DNA from: Chrysoperla carnea
Lineage: Eukaryota > Arthropoda > Insecta > Neuroptera > Chrysopidae
DNA length: 64,000 bases
Reading direction: 5' to 3'
Assembly (NCBI RefSeq): GCF_905475395.1
Contig: NC_058339.1
Location: 56,057,172 to 56,121,171 of the forward strand
The notes under the pieces were generated by a model. It did not search any database. It was not told the origin of the DNA and worked only from the letters and a program-made list of their open reading frames with translations. Numbering within the stretch: position 1 is the stretch's first letter; the number at the start of each line of letters is the position of its first letter. Of this stretch, positions 22,803 through 34,309 are shown in pieces. Position numbers and translations under genes: made by a program.

Positions 22803-25800
22803 ATGGAAGGTGCGGGTGCTTATGGCGGTGGAAAAGCAGGAGCTGCATTTGATCCAATTTCATTTGTTCAAAGGCCTCAAGTTATTTTACGTGCTGTTAA
22901 TTGGGTATGTAATTTTTTTCAATATTCTATTTTTCTCAATCATGGAAAATTACACACGATATTTTCATTTAAAATTGTTATGTGAGGTGGCGTCAAAGAT
23001 ATTGATTATGTTAAGAGTGTCATTGTAAATGGGTCAAAAATTTCACTGTTCTATTTTTTTAATATTTCCTATAAATTATTAATTATCAATAATTTAAAAA
23101 TTACTTATTATCAATAATTGTTGACCGAAAATTGTAGTGAAATTATGACGGGACAATAACAATACTCCTCCAACTGCCTGTTGATAAAAAAAAACTTGTT
23201 TTTTTTTAAACTCTTCTAATAAATAATCATTATTAACTAAATGGGTAGTAAAAATATGAGCAATCAATGATCCATATTTGATTGTTTATTATTGTCGCGT
23301 AATTTTATTTAATTGTTGCATTTTAATAAATTTTATTAAAATTACGTCATTTAAAATTAATCTTTTATAATCGTTGAATACTTTAAGTTATTAAGTTAAC
23401 ATTATTATTATTTTTACTAAATATTTTTTTCTCTAATACTTAAAGTATATATATATATATAATACAATCCGCAAAAATAAAAACGCGATTTTATTTTAAA
23501 ATACAAAATATCTGCATGCATGTAGCTTTTTTATCCTTCGTCCTTTTGAGCTCTACCGCAGCTTTATTTAAGAGCAAAGAAGTAAACTTAAAGGTACGTA
23601 ATTACTCCATAAGTGTTTCCATGATAATCGGAAATTCGAGACTATTTGTGAAAGGAAACTTTCAAAGTTTGTCCTGACGCTCTACTTGTGTCACACCCCT
23701 TTTATGAAAAACTGTGATCTTTACAGAAATCTATTTTTCCTCTCAAATTTTATGAGCGATTCATATTCATACCATTTTTTATTATCAAGTTACGATCGAT
23801 TTTGTAGGAAGGTAAAATAGTTATCCTTTGAAAATTTTTGACAATAATCGAGTAAAATGGAACTTAAGAATTGTATATTTTTTTATACCATGTATATATG
23901 AAATATTATATTAAGTAATACTAAGGTTCGTCCCAAGTTTATAGGGCTTAAAAATATAAATCCTACAAGCAAAATTTGGGCTGTGCAATAGCTGTTCATA
24001 AAATCACCTAAATAGTCCAGTTCTTGTTGTCCGTCTTCCTGCCTGTCTGTAAAAAGTGAGGTCGAGTTCGTAAATGAGCAACAAAGGTCGATCGGGTCTT
24101 GTAAACCGTTAGAGATAGAACAAAAGTTTAAATTGAGATTGCATAATCAATACTGTCTATACATGGTATTTCATCAATTAACTCAGCCAATTGTTTGTTT
24201 TCACTTGTTTAAGTTTTGAATATATACAATTGAACGAAAATTTGTACGATTTTCGTATACAAATATGCTCATATCTCGAAAATATACGGCTATGAAGAGC
24301 ACATAAAATTAAAACGGGGAAATGCGAGTCTCTATCGTTCTTTTTGGGATATGGTATAGAAATTTGAATTAAAACAAATAAAAATTTCACAAATTATTCA
24401 AATTAAATTTTACACAAGATATGAAAGCTTGCAAAATTTTCCCAAAAGAATAAATATATGAACTAACAATAAGAACTGAATGATTATTGAATTTATACAA
24501 ACGAACTATACTACTTTATGACACATTTTAACAAGTGGTAATCGCATGATGATTTGCTTTAAAAATATTTTTTCAAAATTTCTTAAAAGGGTTTAAGTAC
24601 CTAATAAGGCATTATTATACCCTGTATGTGTATGTATAAAATATATATCAAGGTATACTATGTTTAGTCCCAAGTTTGTACCGCTTAGAAATATTGATGA
24701 TACGAACAAAATTTTGGTATAGGTGTTCATAAAATAAACACAACTTAACAACGAAAAGAGATATTAAGCTGAAATTTTTATAGTGTGCTCAGGGCGGAGA
24801 AAGTGAGTTTGAGTTCGTAAACGAGCAATATAGGTCAATTGATTCTTGAGTCCATAGAACCCATCTTGTAGACAGTTAGAGATAGAACATAAGCTTTACG
24901 TGTACCCGTGAGAGCGCTAATTAGGACAAAACTTGGCTGGCGCAAATTAGTACAAATGGTGTCCATTTTCTCCAAAACTATAAAACATAAGGACTAGAAA
25001 ATTTGCTGGTAGCTTCAACTAGTTGTTTTGTGAAATGGTCTTGTACATGTTCGCGGTGGTAGACAAGCTCATCGGTGTAGTATTTTTATCGGACAAAATA
25101 TTTTATTGTTTAATAATTATTATTGTTATCAAGTGGTCATAAAGTGTGATAAATTCCCTACTGCGTTTTTTTCAGACCGATAGCTTAAACATGACGTTAT
25201 CATGCTCATGGAAACGCAGCACTTTCGAAAAAAGTCGTAGAGAGAAAGTTTGATAGACTTTTTAAGTATGTATTGCATTTAACAAAAAGGGTGCTGTCCC
25301 GCGGAATATCACATGCCTACCAATGTAGTATGTTTTTAACGAAATAAAAAGTGTCGCATTTTTATTTTTGCAGAGTGTATTATAGAAATAAATATAATAT
25401 TCAAGGCTTTATGGTGTAAACAAACCTTGACTGTGTTTCATTATCAATATTATGAATAATTATATACTCATCTATAGTCATCTACTATTGCTAATAGACC
25501 AGTATTTAGACCGAAAAATTGGGTCAGAACACTGACCCGTACACAAATCTCATTAGTTGTTAGGATTTCTTTAAACAGCAACTCTCTCCGACCTCGAAAT
25601 TAATCGCAATTTAAAATTAAATTTAAGTATAAACTTAACCCTTGCCCTAAAATATATGCAAATTAGGATGACTCCAGCCAATTTCGTTTCAGATATGTAT
25701 TCCTCCTCGCTGGCATAACTGGCGATTAGTTCCAATTTGCGAATTAAAAAAATAAATCATTATTTTTCAGTCAACGTAAATAAAAATGATCGGAGTAGGC

Positions 25801-28800
25801 TAGAATTTTTATTTAAAGGACTCCCGAAAATACTGTGACTTGAGTCAGGATTAGATTCTTGACCCATTTTCACGCAAAATACTGGTTTTGAAAATAATCT
25901 ATTAACCCATACCTGAAAATTTCTTATCTTTAAAATAAAATTGAAGTTTATTTTTTAAATACTTCTAAAAATTTAAATAGAACAAAAATTTTTAACAACT
26001 TTAAGGATGTTTTCGTTATAAATAATTACAGTGGCTACATATTGATTGGAGTATATTATTTTGTGGAACTCCATAATTAAAAATACAAAATTTATTTTGC
26101 TGTTCCACTCCTAATAAAAATTAATGTCGTTTTTATACAACTTGGGGCATGTTTCAGTGGGATGGCTATCTTCAAAAACTTGTAGTACTATTACTTATTC
26201 AGTTAACATGTACAATCACTATATCTACTTCTTAACCACTGGGTAAAATATTTCGAAAAAACTAAGCAAAACATCAGAGCCAATTTTTTTGGCAGATATT
26301 GTATTCTTTACTTAATCAAATTTAAGGCTGAAAGATCCAGCTGAGCCCTATATTTACCCACTCTCTCAAAGCAAATGAAATATGCGATAAAAATAGTGAT
26401 GAGACACAATTTCTCAACCCTACACTTCCAAGGCTTATACATAAATGAAATCATGATGAAAAAAGGCAAATAAAATCGTCGACTCTTAGCCGTTTTTGAG
26501 GACCCTTGGAAAATAGTTGTCCGGATTCTTTACCTTTTTAATTATCCAATATTTCAGCACCATTACTTTGCCCTCCTCGGGGCTTCTAGTTTTTCCGCCG
26601 AAATTTGCCGCCCTCAAATTATGGACATCCTAGACACGTAAAAGCATTGAATGTGCGGTAAATCCGAACCTAATCGGGAGCCCAGTAGACAATTGCTCCC
26701 CTCTCCACCTACTAAATCCACCACTTTAACCCGGATAAACCCACATTTTCAGAGCCGTATGTAGTCGGTGGGTCCCTTGCAAGGGTTGGATGATCATTCA
26801 GAATTCGTCATTCGTCGTCCAGTTATCGGGATGTGTGCACAGCACTTCTGATATTCCTAACTATCCCTGATGAAAAGTTTTTGGAGTATCTCAATGGTAA
26901 AAGATAGACTTAGCAATTTTATCCATCGAAAATTGAAGAGCGTGCAAGATTAACTTCAATAAAATTATAAATGAAATTGCTACCGTATAATCGAGGGAAA
27001 AGGATTTTTAGCTATAACTTTTATCGCGTTTTTCTTACCCCTCTACTTTTGTTATACAGCAAACAATATCCTTACCTCTTTTGACAACGACACTTGTCAT
27101 TTTGCCCACGCCTTTAATTACCACTTCAACATTTCATCTTCTTACTCACTTCACTTCGTCCTTAGAGCTCGCTTTGCTTGCAATATAGTACTTAATTTGG
27201 TTTATACCCCTTTTCCTGCAAATAGTAAAAGAGACATGGTCCATAAGTTAATACCCTTAATATTCGAAATAAAACAATTCCTGGTATATTTTCTTGATTT
27301 TTGCAAAGTAATTTGAATCACAAGAGGTCATGAAATAACACCTACAGCCACAAAAATTATTTAAATCGTTTTCTGCTCCAAAATCCGAGGGTGGTTACAC
27401 TTAAAGTGGCACTGTTTATGTAGGACTCGAACGCGATGTTTTGATTATAAACAGAACATTATTAACTACTCTGGAAGCTTATTATCTAGGAAAGATACTG
27501 GATAATGTCGAGCTCTAAATAAATCAGCTCTCAAATATCAGTGATCTCTCTAGGTAATTTTACTTACGACAATAGGGGATCGGACTTAATTTTTTTTATC
27601 ACTTCAGATGAAGTAAGTATTCTCCCTTCACGAATAGAAAAGTGAAGTTGGTTTTTTAAAAATCTTTACTAGTATGCAAGATATAAACGTTTAAAATTCC
27701 CACTAGTGACGTCATACGTAGGTATCGCCATACAGATTACATATAAAACTTTGTTTTGCTAAAAGGAGATGGACAATCTTTGATTGCTTATAACTTTTTC
27801 GTTTTTTAATCAAGTTTAATTTCGCTTCCAATTTTGTCATGGTATCAAGTCTAGTTTTACATTTTTATGGATAATATGGAAAATTCGACATTAGAATTAT
27901 CCCCTATTATTATACCTTACGGCTGACTGCTTATAAAATACGTATGAGTTTTTCAGCTTTGGAACTTCCCCTATTATAGGAAACTAAAGTAGGGCATAGA
28001 GGAAAATTTGAATGCAGGAAGTTATAAAAAATTAACAATTTTTATTGGAAACACCTTTTCGGAAACCAACTAAATTACAGAAACATTAAATGATAAGACA
28101 ACTATAGAAATCGAATATTTCCAACAACAAAATTCGTACAAAAGTGTTGGGTTTTTATAAAGAATTTAAAGTTTTCTCTATTTTTATCAGTTTTTAGCCT
28201 GTGTTAATTTTTAAATGACTTTGAAGGTCAAGATCAAATTTAAGGTACCACTTTCCCCTTTGCAGATAAACTTTTATTTCGGCCATTTTAAAATTTAAAC
28301 ATTAAGATTTATTTTGTTAATCATTTCAGCTATTTGCCGTTATTGTATTCGGATGTATATCATCGGAGGGATGGATCACCGATCCAGAGACGAAAAAAGA
28401 AGTTTGTATACTGAATAAAGATTCCAGTGCCTGTAATTATGGTGTAGGAGTTAGTGTAATCGCATTTTTAGCTAGTATGGGTTTTCTAGCTGGTGAATAT
28501 TTCTTTGAACAAATGTCCTCGGTGAAAACGCGAAAACATTATGTGCTTGGTGATTTAGGATTTTCTGGTAATTTACAACTATAACTTATCATAGCTAGTA
28601 TTAATTAAATAATTTTAATTAATATAATTTTTGTGTAAAGCATTTTGGGCGTTCTTGTACTTCGTTGGATTTTGTTATTTATCACGACAATGGAGTAAAG
28701 CCGATACGCCACCAATGAATTATGGTGTTAGTAACATGAATGCATCAATTGTTTTCTCATTTTTTGCGATATTTACATGGGTAAATACTACATTATTTTG

Positions 28801-31062
28801 CCATGGTTAAATACACCTCTGAAAATTTGACGGTGGCTTAACAACTTTATGACCTACGAAAATTTTTTCTTGAAAATTTCACGCGGGTTCAGGTTTTTTT
28901 GATAGCTGCTTAAGTTTTATTTTGTTGAATGTCCGATTTTTTTTAAACTATTAGAAAAATAATTGAGATACGAATGTAAAAATTGTTTTTTCGAAACTAA
29001 AGACGCGAGTGCGATGTTTAGGGTCTGTACCCAAAAATTTGTTGGGAGTTTTTTAAATTTTGTAAATTTAATTTTTTTAATTTATTATTCATGTATGTTC
29101 CTAATGGAATAATAATAAAAAGATTAAAGTTAGTCAAAGGGACTGTCGAAGGGACTCACGTACAAGAACTTTCGTATCAAAAAAAGTCTAAACATAATTA
29201 AGCTTCACCCTTATTTTCTAGAGGTGTATTTATCAATAACAATATACAGGTTACCGTAACTCGATGACCATAATTTAAGACAGTATTTTAAATCGAAAGT
29301 GCCTTATATACTTTTGTCCAAAACCCAATACTTATGGGGCAATGTGCACTATTAAATTGAACCAAAAAAATTAAGACAAAAATTATTGAGTAAAGTAGTT
29401 TAATGTTTTATTAATTAAAAATTTTTGTATTGCTAACACAAATGTATTAAAAGTTTTGGTTTTAAATGCCCCCTCCCCCCGCTGTCTCAAAACCAATTAA
29501 ACTAACTCCTCTTAACTATTATCTTTGGGAACTAATGAAAAGTCTAATGTATTCAAATAAACCACAAACCAGAAATGAGCTAATTCAAAATATTATGGCT
29601 GGAGCTGCAACCATACGAGGGGACCCAGATATTCTGCGGAAAGTTACGCCTTCAATTATAAGAAGAGCGATAATGTGTTATGACGCCGCGGAGGAAATCA
29701 AAACTTTATTAACATTTTTGCTAGCTATATAACATTAAACTACTCAACAATGGCGTTACTTTATTGGTTAAATTTAACAGTGCACATATTTTTGACAAAA
29801 GTATTTAAGGCACTTTCAACTTAAAATTGTCAAAAGAATACGCTCTTAAACTATGGCTGTCGAGTCACGGAACACCATGTATGCTGATGGGCACCGGATC
29901 AATAAATAATTTGTTTGAATTCTTTCTAGGGTGCTAGTGCATATTTGGCATATTTAAGATTCAAACAAGGTGCAGATGCTGCATTTACTGCTGGTTTTCA
30001 AGATAACGTTGGTGGGCAACCTTATGATACAAATACCTTCGATCAAAATTATCAAGAACCACCATTTTCTCAGAGACAGATGGCAGGTTAGTACACTAGA
30101 CAACATTTAATATAAATTGTTTAAATTTATCAAATTCTGAACTTTATGAAATTGCAACAAAACTGTATATTTCATCATATATCAGCTATATTTGGGGGCA
30201 TCCCACCCTTCCTATTGAAAATCTCTCTACATAAATTTAGCAATATAGTCCAGTTAATGCAGCGCCATTTATGAAACGCATTTCCACTTACTAGTTATCT
30301 GTTCAAGCTGTTTCAACACTTGTTGACATTTATTGATTTTTTATGCATATTTTGAGCTCGGTATATTCTTTGACTTTGTCTTTGAGTCGAGTACTTCAAA
30401 CAGAAAACCAGGATCTTGGCGAGGCTATCAACCTGGTCGATACTTCGAAACAAATTTTGATTGATACAAGAAGAAACGCAGGAGAAAAGTTAAGAAAACT
30501 TTTCAAAACCGTGACCGAAATCTTTCATTAATACGACATGGAATTACGGAAGCCAAGGTTCGCGACAAAACAGATGAAAACACTTGCGCTCAACTTTTTG
30601 AACCATATTCTTCAATTTTACACGAAGTTCAATTTTAAATGACCTAACATGATGAACAAAAGTTTAAGCCCCCCCCCCCCTTGGATGCTGTAGGAATCCA
30701 GCCATTTTGCTTGGTTTTTGAAGTAGTACCATGTGACAAGAAAGTTTGAGCTCTTTGGCTATTATTTCTATTGAAAACAAAGAAGTAAGAAATGTAGACA
30801 TTTCCAATCTTATCAATATAAAAGTTCGCAGGAAGAATTTTAGTAATTATAACGCCTTTCAGTTGAAAAATTAAAGGGACGGGTCTATTTGAAAGTGGAC
30901 CATTTTTCTCAATGGAACACATCTATCGACGGGTTCCGAAATAATTACGCCACTGCAATACAACTCTTAATTTTAAGTGATAATTTTAAAATCAAAATGC
31001 AAACTAACATTTAAAAAAACTTCGTTTCAGAGCCTAATATTTATCAAGAACCTACTTACTAA
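22803..31062 (+). CDS. Synaptogyrin, 5 exons
   Basis: Synaptogyrins are four-span MARVEL-domain proteins of synaptic and synaptic-like vesicles that affect vesicle formation and exocytosis. Exons: 22803-22904, 28330-28567, 28641-28780, 29930-30086, 31031-31062, all GT/AG and in phase, giving 222 residues. The start MEGAGAYGGGKAGAAFDPIS resembles the N-terminus of the fly protein as I recall it (GAYGG..AGAAFDPI), which decides the ATG at 22803; the open frame reaches further upstream but without ATG. Membrane spans fall at about 33-50, 73-94, 108-128 and 147-169. The loop after span 1 holds two cysteines (60 and 69), and the loop after span 2 contains KTRKHYVLGDLGFS. The cytoplasmic tail is short and ends twice with a YQEP motif (NYQEPPF and IYQEPTY). 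Intron 1 is 5.4 kb and repeat-rich; intron 4 carries a hAT-like fragment. Family identity is secure; the paralogue number is not. Confidence 0.93.
23884..24208 (+). repeat. Dispersed family A, copy 2 (internally deleted)
   Basis: From TATACCATGTATATATGAAA to GTTTGTTTTCACTTG, in synaptogyrin intron 1. It has the AGTCC..GTCCGTC..AAAAAGTGAGGTCGAGTTCG core but lacks much of the inner part seen at 53017. Confidence 0.75.
24613..24905 (+). repeat. Dispersed family A, copy 3 (truncated at its right end)
   Basis: Starts TATACCCTGTATGTG and follows the family through GTCCCAAGTTTGTACCGC, GTGTTCATAAAA and GACAGTTAGAGATAGAACA, then similarity stops. It lies 400 bases after copy 2 in the same orientation. 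Confidence 0.7.
25050..25320. repeat. Two-block repeat, rearranged relative to 51995-52400
   Basis: Block one (25055-25145, AGACAAGCTCATCGGTG to ATCAAGTGGTCA) occurs in the same orientation at 52316-52400. Block two (about 25150-25320, GAAACGCAGCACTTTCG to GTGCTGTCCCGCGG) occurs in the opposite orientation at about 52030-52210. Order and relative orientation of the two blocks therefore differ between the copies. Confidence 0.65.
25560..28329. other. Remainder of synaptogyrin intron 1
   Basis: No exon or recognised transposase. A GC-richer island at about 26530-26830 includes a palindrome (GGGAGC at 26680 and GCTCCC about 20 bases on) and looks like the non-coding end of an unidentified element. 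Confidence 0.35.
28810..29230. mobile_element. Tc1/mariner-type MITE with TA target duplication
   Basis: Left end AATACACCTCTGAAAAT and right end, read inward, AATACACCTCTAGAAAAT; both are bordered by TA (28808-28809 and 29231-29232), the target duplication of IS630/Tc1/mariner elements. The 421-bp interior is non-coding. It lies in synaptogyrin intron 3. Confidence 0.75.
29247..29879 (+). mobile_element. Internally deleted IS630/Tc1/mariner-type transposon with long terminal inverted repeats
   Basis: Inverted ends of about 115 bp: the left begins CAGGTTACCGTAACTCGA, the right, read inward, CATGGTGTTCCGTGACTCGA, and the match continues through GAAAGTGCCTTA(T/A)ATAC and TGTGCACT. Both ends abut TA (29245-29246 and 29880-29881). 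Between them lies the C-terminal piece of a transposase (see the next entry). Total length is 633 bp, about half of a full element or less, so it cannot move by itself. Confidence 0.8.
29466..29732 (+). pseudogene. C-terminal transposase fragment (IS630/Tc1/mariner superfamily)
   Basis: The 88-residue frame reads KLTPLNYYLWELMKSLMYS near its start and ends with a basic, Arg-rich RRAIMC. This is the SPDLTPxDYYLWG..K..VY block that contains the third catalytic aspartate of DDE transposases of this superfamily, followed by the usual C-terminal tail. The position of that aspartate holds asparagine here (LTPLN), and the N-terminal DNA-binding part and the first two catalytic residues are absent. 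It is a remnant within the TIR-bounded element. Confidence 0.7.
30343..30640 (+). pseudogene. hAT/DUF4371-like transposase fragment in synaptogyrin intron 4
   Basis: The frame SLSRVLQTENQDLGEAINLV followed by DTSKQILIDTRRN matches the pattern L.LS..LQ.KNQDI..A..L....K..L...R found in hAT-related transposase-like proteins (DUF4371 and zinc-finger MYM/THAP-type homologues). Similarity continues past a frame change near 30530 (HGITEAKVRDKTDEN). Upstream there are stops and no domain. A dead fragment, recognised by pattern only. Confidence 0.45.
30644..30960. other. Unclassified stretch with a C-run
   Basis: Begins with a run of about 13 C at 30669. A 92-residue open frame exists on the minus strand, but it has no recognisable domain and is probably chance within repeat-derived DNA. 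Confidence 0.3.
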
Positions 31063-33289
31063 GTCCGTAAGTATCGTAATACCATTAAAAAATATACAAT
31101 TTATTTTCTAAACACAATGAAATGATGGCACTTAGAAATTTTATTTTAATACTAAACCTAATCCCAAAAAAAAAAAAAATCCGAAAGACTTAAAACATGT
31201 AATATTTTTCATCTAGTCATTATCAAAAACATTTACATTTGTGCCCCTATTTACCAAAAACGAAAAAAATGTATATTTATAGTCTATTATTGTAAAATTT
31301 TCTTATAAAAATCACTTATTTGATTCATCATCGATATTACACTGTACAAAAAAAAAATTTGTTAAATTATTTTTGTATTCTACACTAAACTAAAATTGTT
31401 ATTTAAGTATGAAAATATAATTTTTATTCAAATGTATACAATTCAAGAATTGTGATAAGACAGGATATTAAGGAGATCGATTTATCTATTCTGTAAGGAA
31501 TTGCGCTATGCCTTCAAATAATCGTGGCTATATCATATATGACATTAGAAATTCCGAGTAAGTTAGGTTTCTACTATTGTCGAGATAAAAAGAAAGTAAA
31601 GAAAGGATCGCTCTATTACTCCCTAAAATAAACACAGATGTTCGAGAAAAACAAAAAAAAAAGTTACTTGCAAAAAATCGTCAAAGAATGGCTAACCCAA
31701 TTTTACCCGTCTTTTCATAGCAAGAACTTGCCAATACCAGAGGTGATGAGTTATTGTTACATCCTTCTTACAGTTCTTGTAGTAAGGAGCTCTTGTGTAC
31801 ATTGCTCCAAGCGTATATTGATCTGCATTCTTGCCTCTCAGCTAGTTCCCTACAGTAATCGCTACTATAATGCACACAAAAGCCTTTGGGAGGGATATAA
31901 TATGTGGTACTTTTATCTAGCACTTATTGGGATGTACCTATAAAGTTAGACATCTCTTCAGAAATAGCAATGAATGGTTAGGATTTGTGTATAAATTTGC
32001 GTTTACAAGAGAAATCAGCAAGGCAGTAGTTGTAACTACTAACGAAGTATTTTTGGAGAATAAATCAGACTAAGATTGTAGACTTGTTGATTGTTTTTGA
32101 TAAGGAAATTTCTAGTATGAAAAATTTTAATGACAAATTATATCCTGAGTTATTAATAAAAGATTCCTTTAAAGAATCGAGATTTTTTACGGAATAGTTG
32201 ACAAGAAACATTGTTCCGAAATGGTGGAAAATAGGATAAAGTGGACTAAAAGTTCATGAGTTCAAAAGTTCAAAAGTTCATAAGACATTAGAGTTTTCGT
32301 TAAGATTAAAATTCATAGATTCGAATATATTTCAAGCGACAATTAACGATTATTCACGGAAAATGCCAATTCCAAAAATGCAGAAGTTATGAGAAGTTTT
32401 TAAATTCAAAAATTGCTTTATGCCTAGAACGGATAATTTTTGAGAGCACGATTTGAAAGTAATGATTAATATCCTGCCTTAAATATTAATTGTTAAACAC
32501 AATCCAACTATGAATTATACACATTGTAGTTAACTAATTGTTGAAATGTTCCGAAAAGTTGTTAATTCGTATTTATAAATACGATATTAAAAATAATGAC
32601 AATAAATGCAAATGACCTGAATTTTTAACTATTGAAAATATCGCCGATTAGTTTAGTGTAGAATTTTTTATTTTTTTAATTTTTTTATTTAAAATCGAAC
32701 ATTTTTTATGCTATTAAAAATTTTTTAAATGAAAGGCATATCAAATGTATCCTACAATATTTAGAGTTTAAAAGTATTTAGTTTTTAGTTTTTTTCTTAT
32801 TTAGTTTTTGATTCGTATTTTTATTTTACCTTTCAATTTCTGCTGAAACAAAATTCAAAATTTCAATTCAAAATAATTGCAACACTTTCAAAAATAATAT
32901 TCAACGCAGGTTAATGATAATGAAATTGAACACCTTTGGTAGAATTAATACCAAAAATTAATTTCAGTTCGAGAAATGATATAATTAATTTATTAATCAC
33001 CACGCGAAACATCTTAATTTCCTGATACTCAAAGGCTTAAGTATCTTACAAATTGCTACGAACCGCCAATAAATATATTCTGACATATTCCGTGGAAGTA
33101 TAATTTCTCCAAGCCCGTTCAGAAAGTCCTAAGTTTATTCAGGGTAACAAGTTCGTTTTGCGACGACATACCAAAATTACTTTAAGTATTCTCGAAGGAT
33201 GTGGTATCATATGGGGAAGGAAAATTAGATAGCATATGGGCATCATGACCTAAGCGTGCCTCTCGCAGGGCTTTTATTTAAATTATAAA
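31063..33289. other. Gene-free stretch after synaptogyrin
   Basis: The first part is presumably the 3' untranslated region of synaptogyrin. No exon, RNA gene or transposon end was recognised; AT content is very high. A 101-residue frame at 31638-31943 has no family resemblance and is not counted as a gene. Confidence 0.4.
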
Positions 33290-33553
33290 TCTAAACTAAT
33301 ATTATAAAGAGAACAGATTTGATTTTTGTATGTTTGTTTGAAATGGATAAACTCAAGAATTACTCAACCGATTTTAAAAATTCTTTCACCAATAGAAAGC
33401 TACAATATCAGTGAGTAACATGGGTTATATTTTATTTAATTTTAAATTAGGGCAAGGGGTGAAAAGTGAGAGAAAAAGAAGTGAAATCTGTAACGCAGTA
33501 GTCTTTATTTTAAAAGTTGAAATTACCCATCGAAGCGGGTGAGTAACTGCTAG
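33290..33553 (+). mobile_element. Non-autonomous Helitron, 264 bp, intact ends
   Basis: Starts TCTAAACTAATATTATAAAG and ends ACTGCTAG, the TC...CTRR ends of Helitrons, inserted between A (33289) and T (33554) as expected, without target duplication. A short hairpin (ACCC..GGGT, 33526-33541) lies about ten bases before the 3' end. The inner phrase ATTACTCAACCGATTTTAAA is common in insect non-autonomous Helitrons. No Rep/helicase. Confidence 0.85.
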
Positions 33554-34050
33554 TTAGCTATAATACTATCCAAGATTTGAGTCAACGAGTATCAGAGATT
33601 TGAGTATAGTTTCATGTGCGAAGAACATAACGAAATTTATTAATCATCAAAAATGCGTCCAGAAACCTTCCTAGAATATTCAAATGTTACAAAGTTCTAA
33701 CACAAAAATTAAAATAAAACAGATTTTTTGAATGCATTAAGAAAAATTTGAGTTCTATTTAATATCTCGATAAAAAAAATCAATTCTGAAAGTAAATAAT
33801 GTGAGATTTTTTAAATAATATGTTGCATAATTATGAATATTAAACGTCCTTAGTTCGGGGCCACATTCGTGAGCCTAAATTGGCGAGCCTTGACAATTTC
33901 ATTTCATAAAATGTCCGTTTGTGTGGTCACAGCCTTATTCTTCTGATTTATTTTCAAACAAAAGAAAGTATGAATTTCAATTTTTTTAAATATCATAACG
34001 AATATTTTTTATAAAAAAATTGTTAAAAATCAGATCGAAATTGTAAAATA

Positions 34051-34307
34051 CACGGTGAGGCAGAAAAGTGTGCGATTTCAAAAACGTTGTAAAACAAAGA
34101 GCTATCAATTTTTCCAGAAAAATGTAGTTTAAGCATCTTTCTAACATTTTCTAGAAGACTAGTCTCCTAGAAGAATGTGTACGCCGAAATGGACGTCATA
34201 TAACAGGAGAATTATTATTTGAACTAATTTAAATTTGAATGTTTTGAATTTATAATTCACTTTTCACAATTCATTTTTAAAATTGTACACTTCTCTGGCC
34301 TACCCTA
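34051..34307. mobile_element. Mariner-like MITE, 257 bp
   Basis: Left end CACGGTGAGGCAGAAAAGTG and right end, read inward, TAGGGTAGGCCAGAGAAGTG; the match extends through TG(C/A)(G/A)ATTT. TA flanks both sides (34049-34050, 34308-34309). The centre holds a short palindrome around GAAGACTAGTCTCC. Non-coding. Confidence 0.7.
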
Positions 34308-34309
34308 TA

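Noticed and set aside
31638-31943. 101-residue open frame on the plus strand
   Set aside because: No domain, composition typical of AT-rich DNA, no splice signals or neighbours that support it.
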